From NCBI GenBank assembly GCA_041572275.1, contig JBFFSQ010000067.1:1-13772 (forward strand): DNA of 13,772 nt, written 5' to 3'. Below the pieces are notes generated by a model. It saw only the letters and a list, made by a program, of their open reading frames with translations, was not told the origin of the DNA and did no database searches. Below, piece by piece: positions 13,318-13,772 of this stretch (within the stretch, counting starts at the first letter, position 1; every line of letters starts with the position of its first letter). A program made the position numbers and the translations under genes. This stretch comes from JBFFSQ01 sp041572275 (GTDB taxonomy: Bacteria; Pseudomonadota; Gammaproteobacteria; SZUA-229).

Positions 13318-13772
13318 ATGTTTAAATTCCAAACAATTGAACCTTTGCATTATGCCGCACTTGTTATCGTGTTGGTGGTCTGGTGTGCCCTGCATAGTGC
13401 GATGATTGCACCATCGATTACGGAATATCTCAAGGCCCGGCTGAAAGAGCACTATCGTTTTTTTCGTCTGTTTTTCAATCTGTTTGCCCTGGTGACCCTG
13501 GTGCCGGTTGCTCTATTTGCATATGGTTTGAGAACTGATCCTTTGTTTAGCTGGGGCGGCTACTGGCGTATTGTTCAAGTCCTGTCCCTTGGTTTTGCTT
13601 TGATTTTATTTGTGCGGGGTGCGCGTCATTATGATTCACGTCAGTTTTTCGGTTTTGCACAGATTCAAGACAGTAATACAGGCAAGGCAATTGGTGCGTG
13701 CGGTAAACTTGAAACCGCAGGGATTTTAAACGTTGTACGTCATCCCTGGTATCTTGGCGGTATTCTGCTGAT
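13318..13772 (+). CDS. Isoprenylcysteine methyltransferase/NnrU-like membrane protein, 3' end cut
   Basis: The first 151 residues of an integral membrane protein run off the right edge. Hydrophobic segments lie at about 12-30, 50-70 and 84-100. Residues 141-148 read RHPWYLGG, the cofactor-binding signature of the isoprenylcysteine carboxyl methyltransferase, phospholipid methyltransferase and NnrU group, whose members methylate lipophilic substrates with S-adenosylmethionine or act in nitrogen-oxide metabolism. The ARHYDSRQFFGF segment before it also fits that group. The start at ATG 13318 is the first after an in-frame stop at 13300; its ribosome site is poor (AAGG 13 bases away), and a TATAAT lies just upstream at 13308. 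The exact subfamily cannot be set without the C-terminal half. Confidence 0.75.
   Translation, partial: MFKFQTIEPLHYAALVIVLVVWCALHSAMIAPSITEYLKARLKEHYRFFRLFFNLFALVTLVPVALFAYGLRTDPLFSWGGYWRIVQVLSLGFALILFVRGARHYDSRQFFGFAQIQDSNTGKAIGACGKLETAGILNVVRHPWYLGGILL

Noticed and set aside
1..13772. CRISPR array, tRNA/rRNA genes, integrase or transposase, defence system
   Set aside because: No regularly spaced direct repeats, no cloverleaf-like sequence and no matching protein motifs were found on either strand.

Overview
The window reads as a chromosomal stretch of a gammaproteobacterium, probably aquatic. The grounds are a diheme cytochrome c4-type protein, an NtrC-family two-component pair, an SLC13-type anion permease and an RsgA GTPase, all with gammaproteobacterial-looking sequences. 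I cannot name the genus. There are 15 supported genes, two of them cut by the window edges. I see no tRNA, rRNA, CRISPR array, transposase or integrase.

The left part (1-5771, all on the plus strand) is loosely packed and visibly AT-rich. It holds the tail of an unknown protein, a diheme cytochrome c, a small secreted protein with a mirror-symmetric cysteine pattern, a small lipoprotein, the ribosome-maturation GTPase RsgA, and two further unknown lipoproteins in tandem. Four diverged copies of one ~50-bp palindromic element lie in the gaps between 1.69 and 3.75 kb. Most of these products are exported.

The central part (6056-11750) looks like one functional module. On the minus strand are a small USP-like alpha/beta protein and a large SLC13 permease with two cytoplasmic RCK_C/TrkA_C-type domains. 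Divergent from them, on the plus strand, are a membrane sensor histidine kinase and a sigma-54-dependent response regulator that overlap by 4 bp. The 235-bp divergent spacer carries a near-consensus -24/-12 promoter aimed at the USP-like/permease genes. It also carries three related 15-bp palindromic sites about 75-160 bp upstream of that promoter. My reading is that the kinase senses an extracytoplasmic cue (possibly the transported anion), the regulator binds the three sites, and sigma-54 RNA polymerase then transcribes the permease operon. A long hairpin with a T-run closes the convergent end at 6.0 kb.

The right part (11807-13772, plus strand) has a small protein resembling the Pvc16 N-terminal domain (DUF4255) of contractile injection systems but with no other tail genes nearby. 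It is followed by an exported beta-rich protein, a zinc-ribbon protein with a C-terminal membrane anchor, and the first 151 codons of an isoprenylcysteine-methyltransferase/NnrU-like membrane protein.
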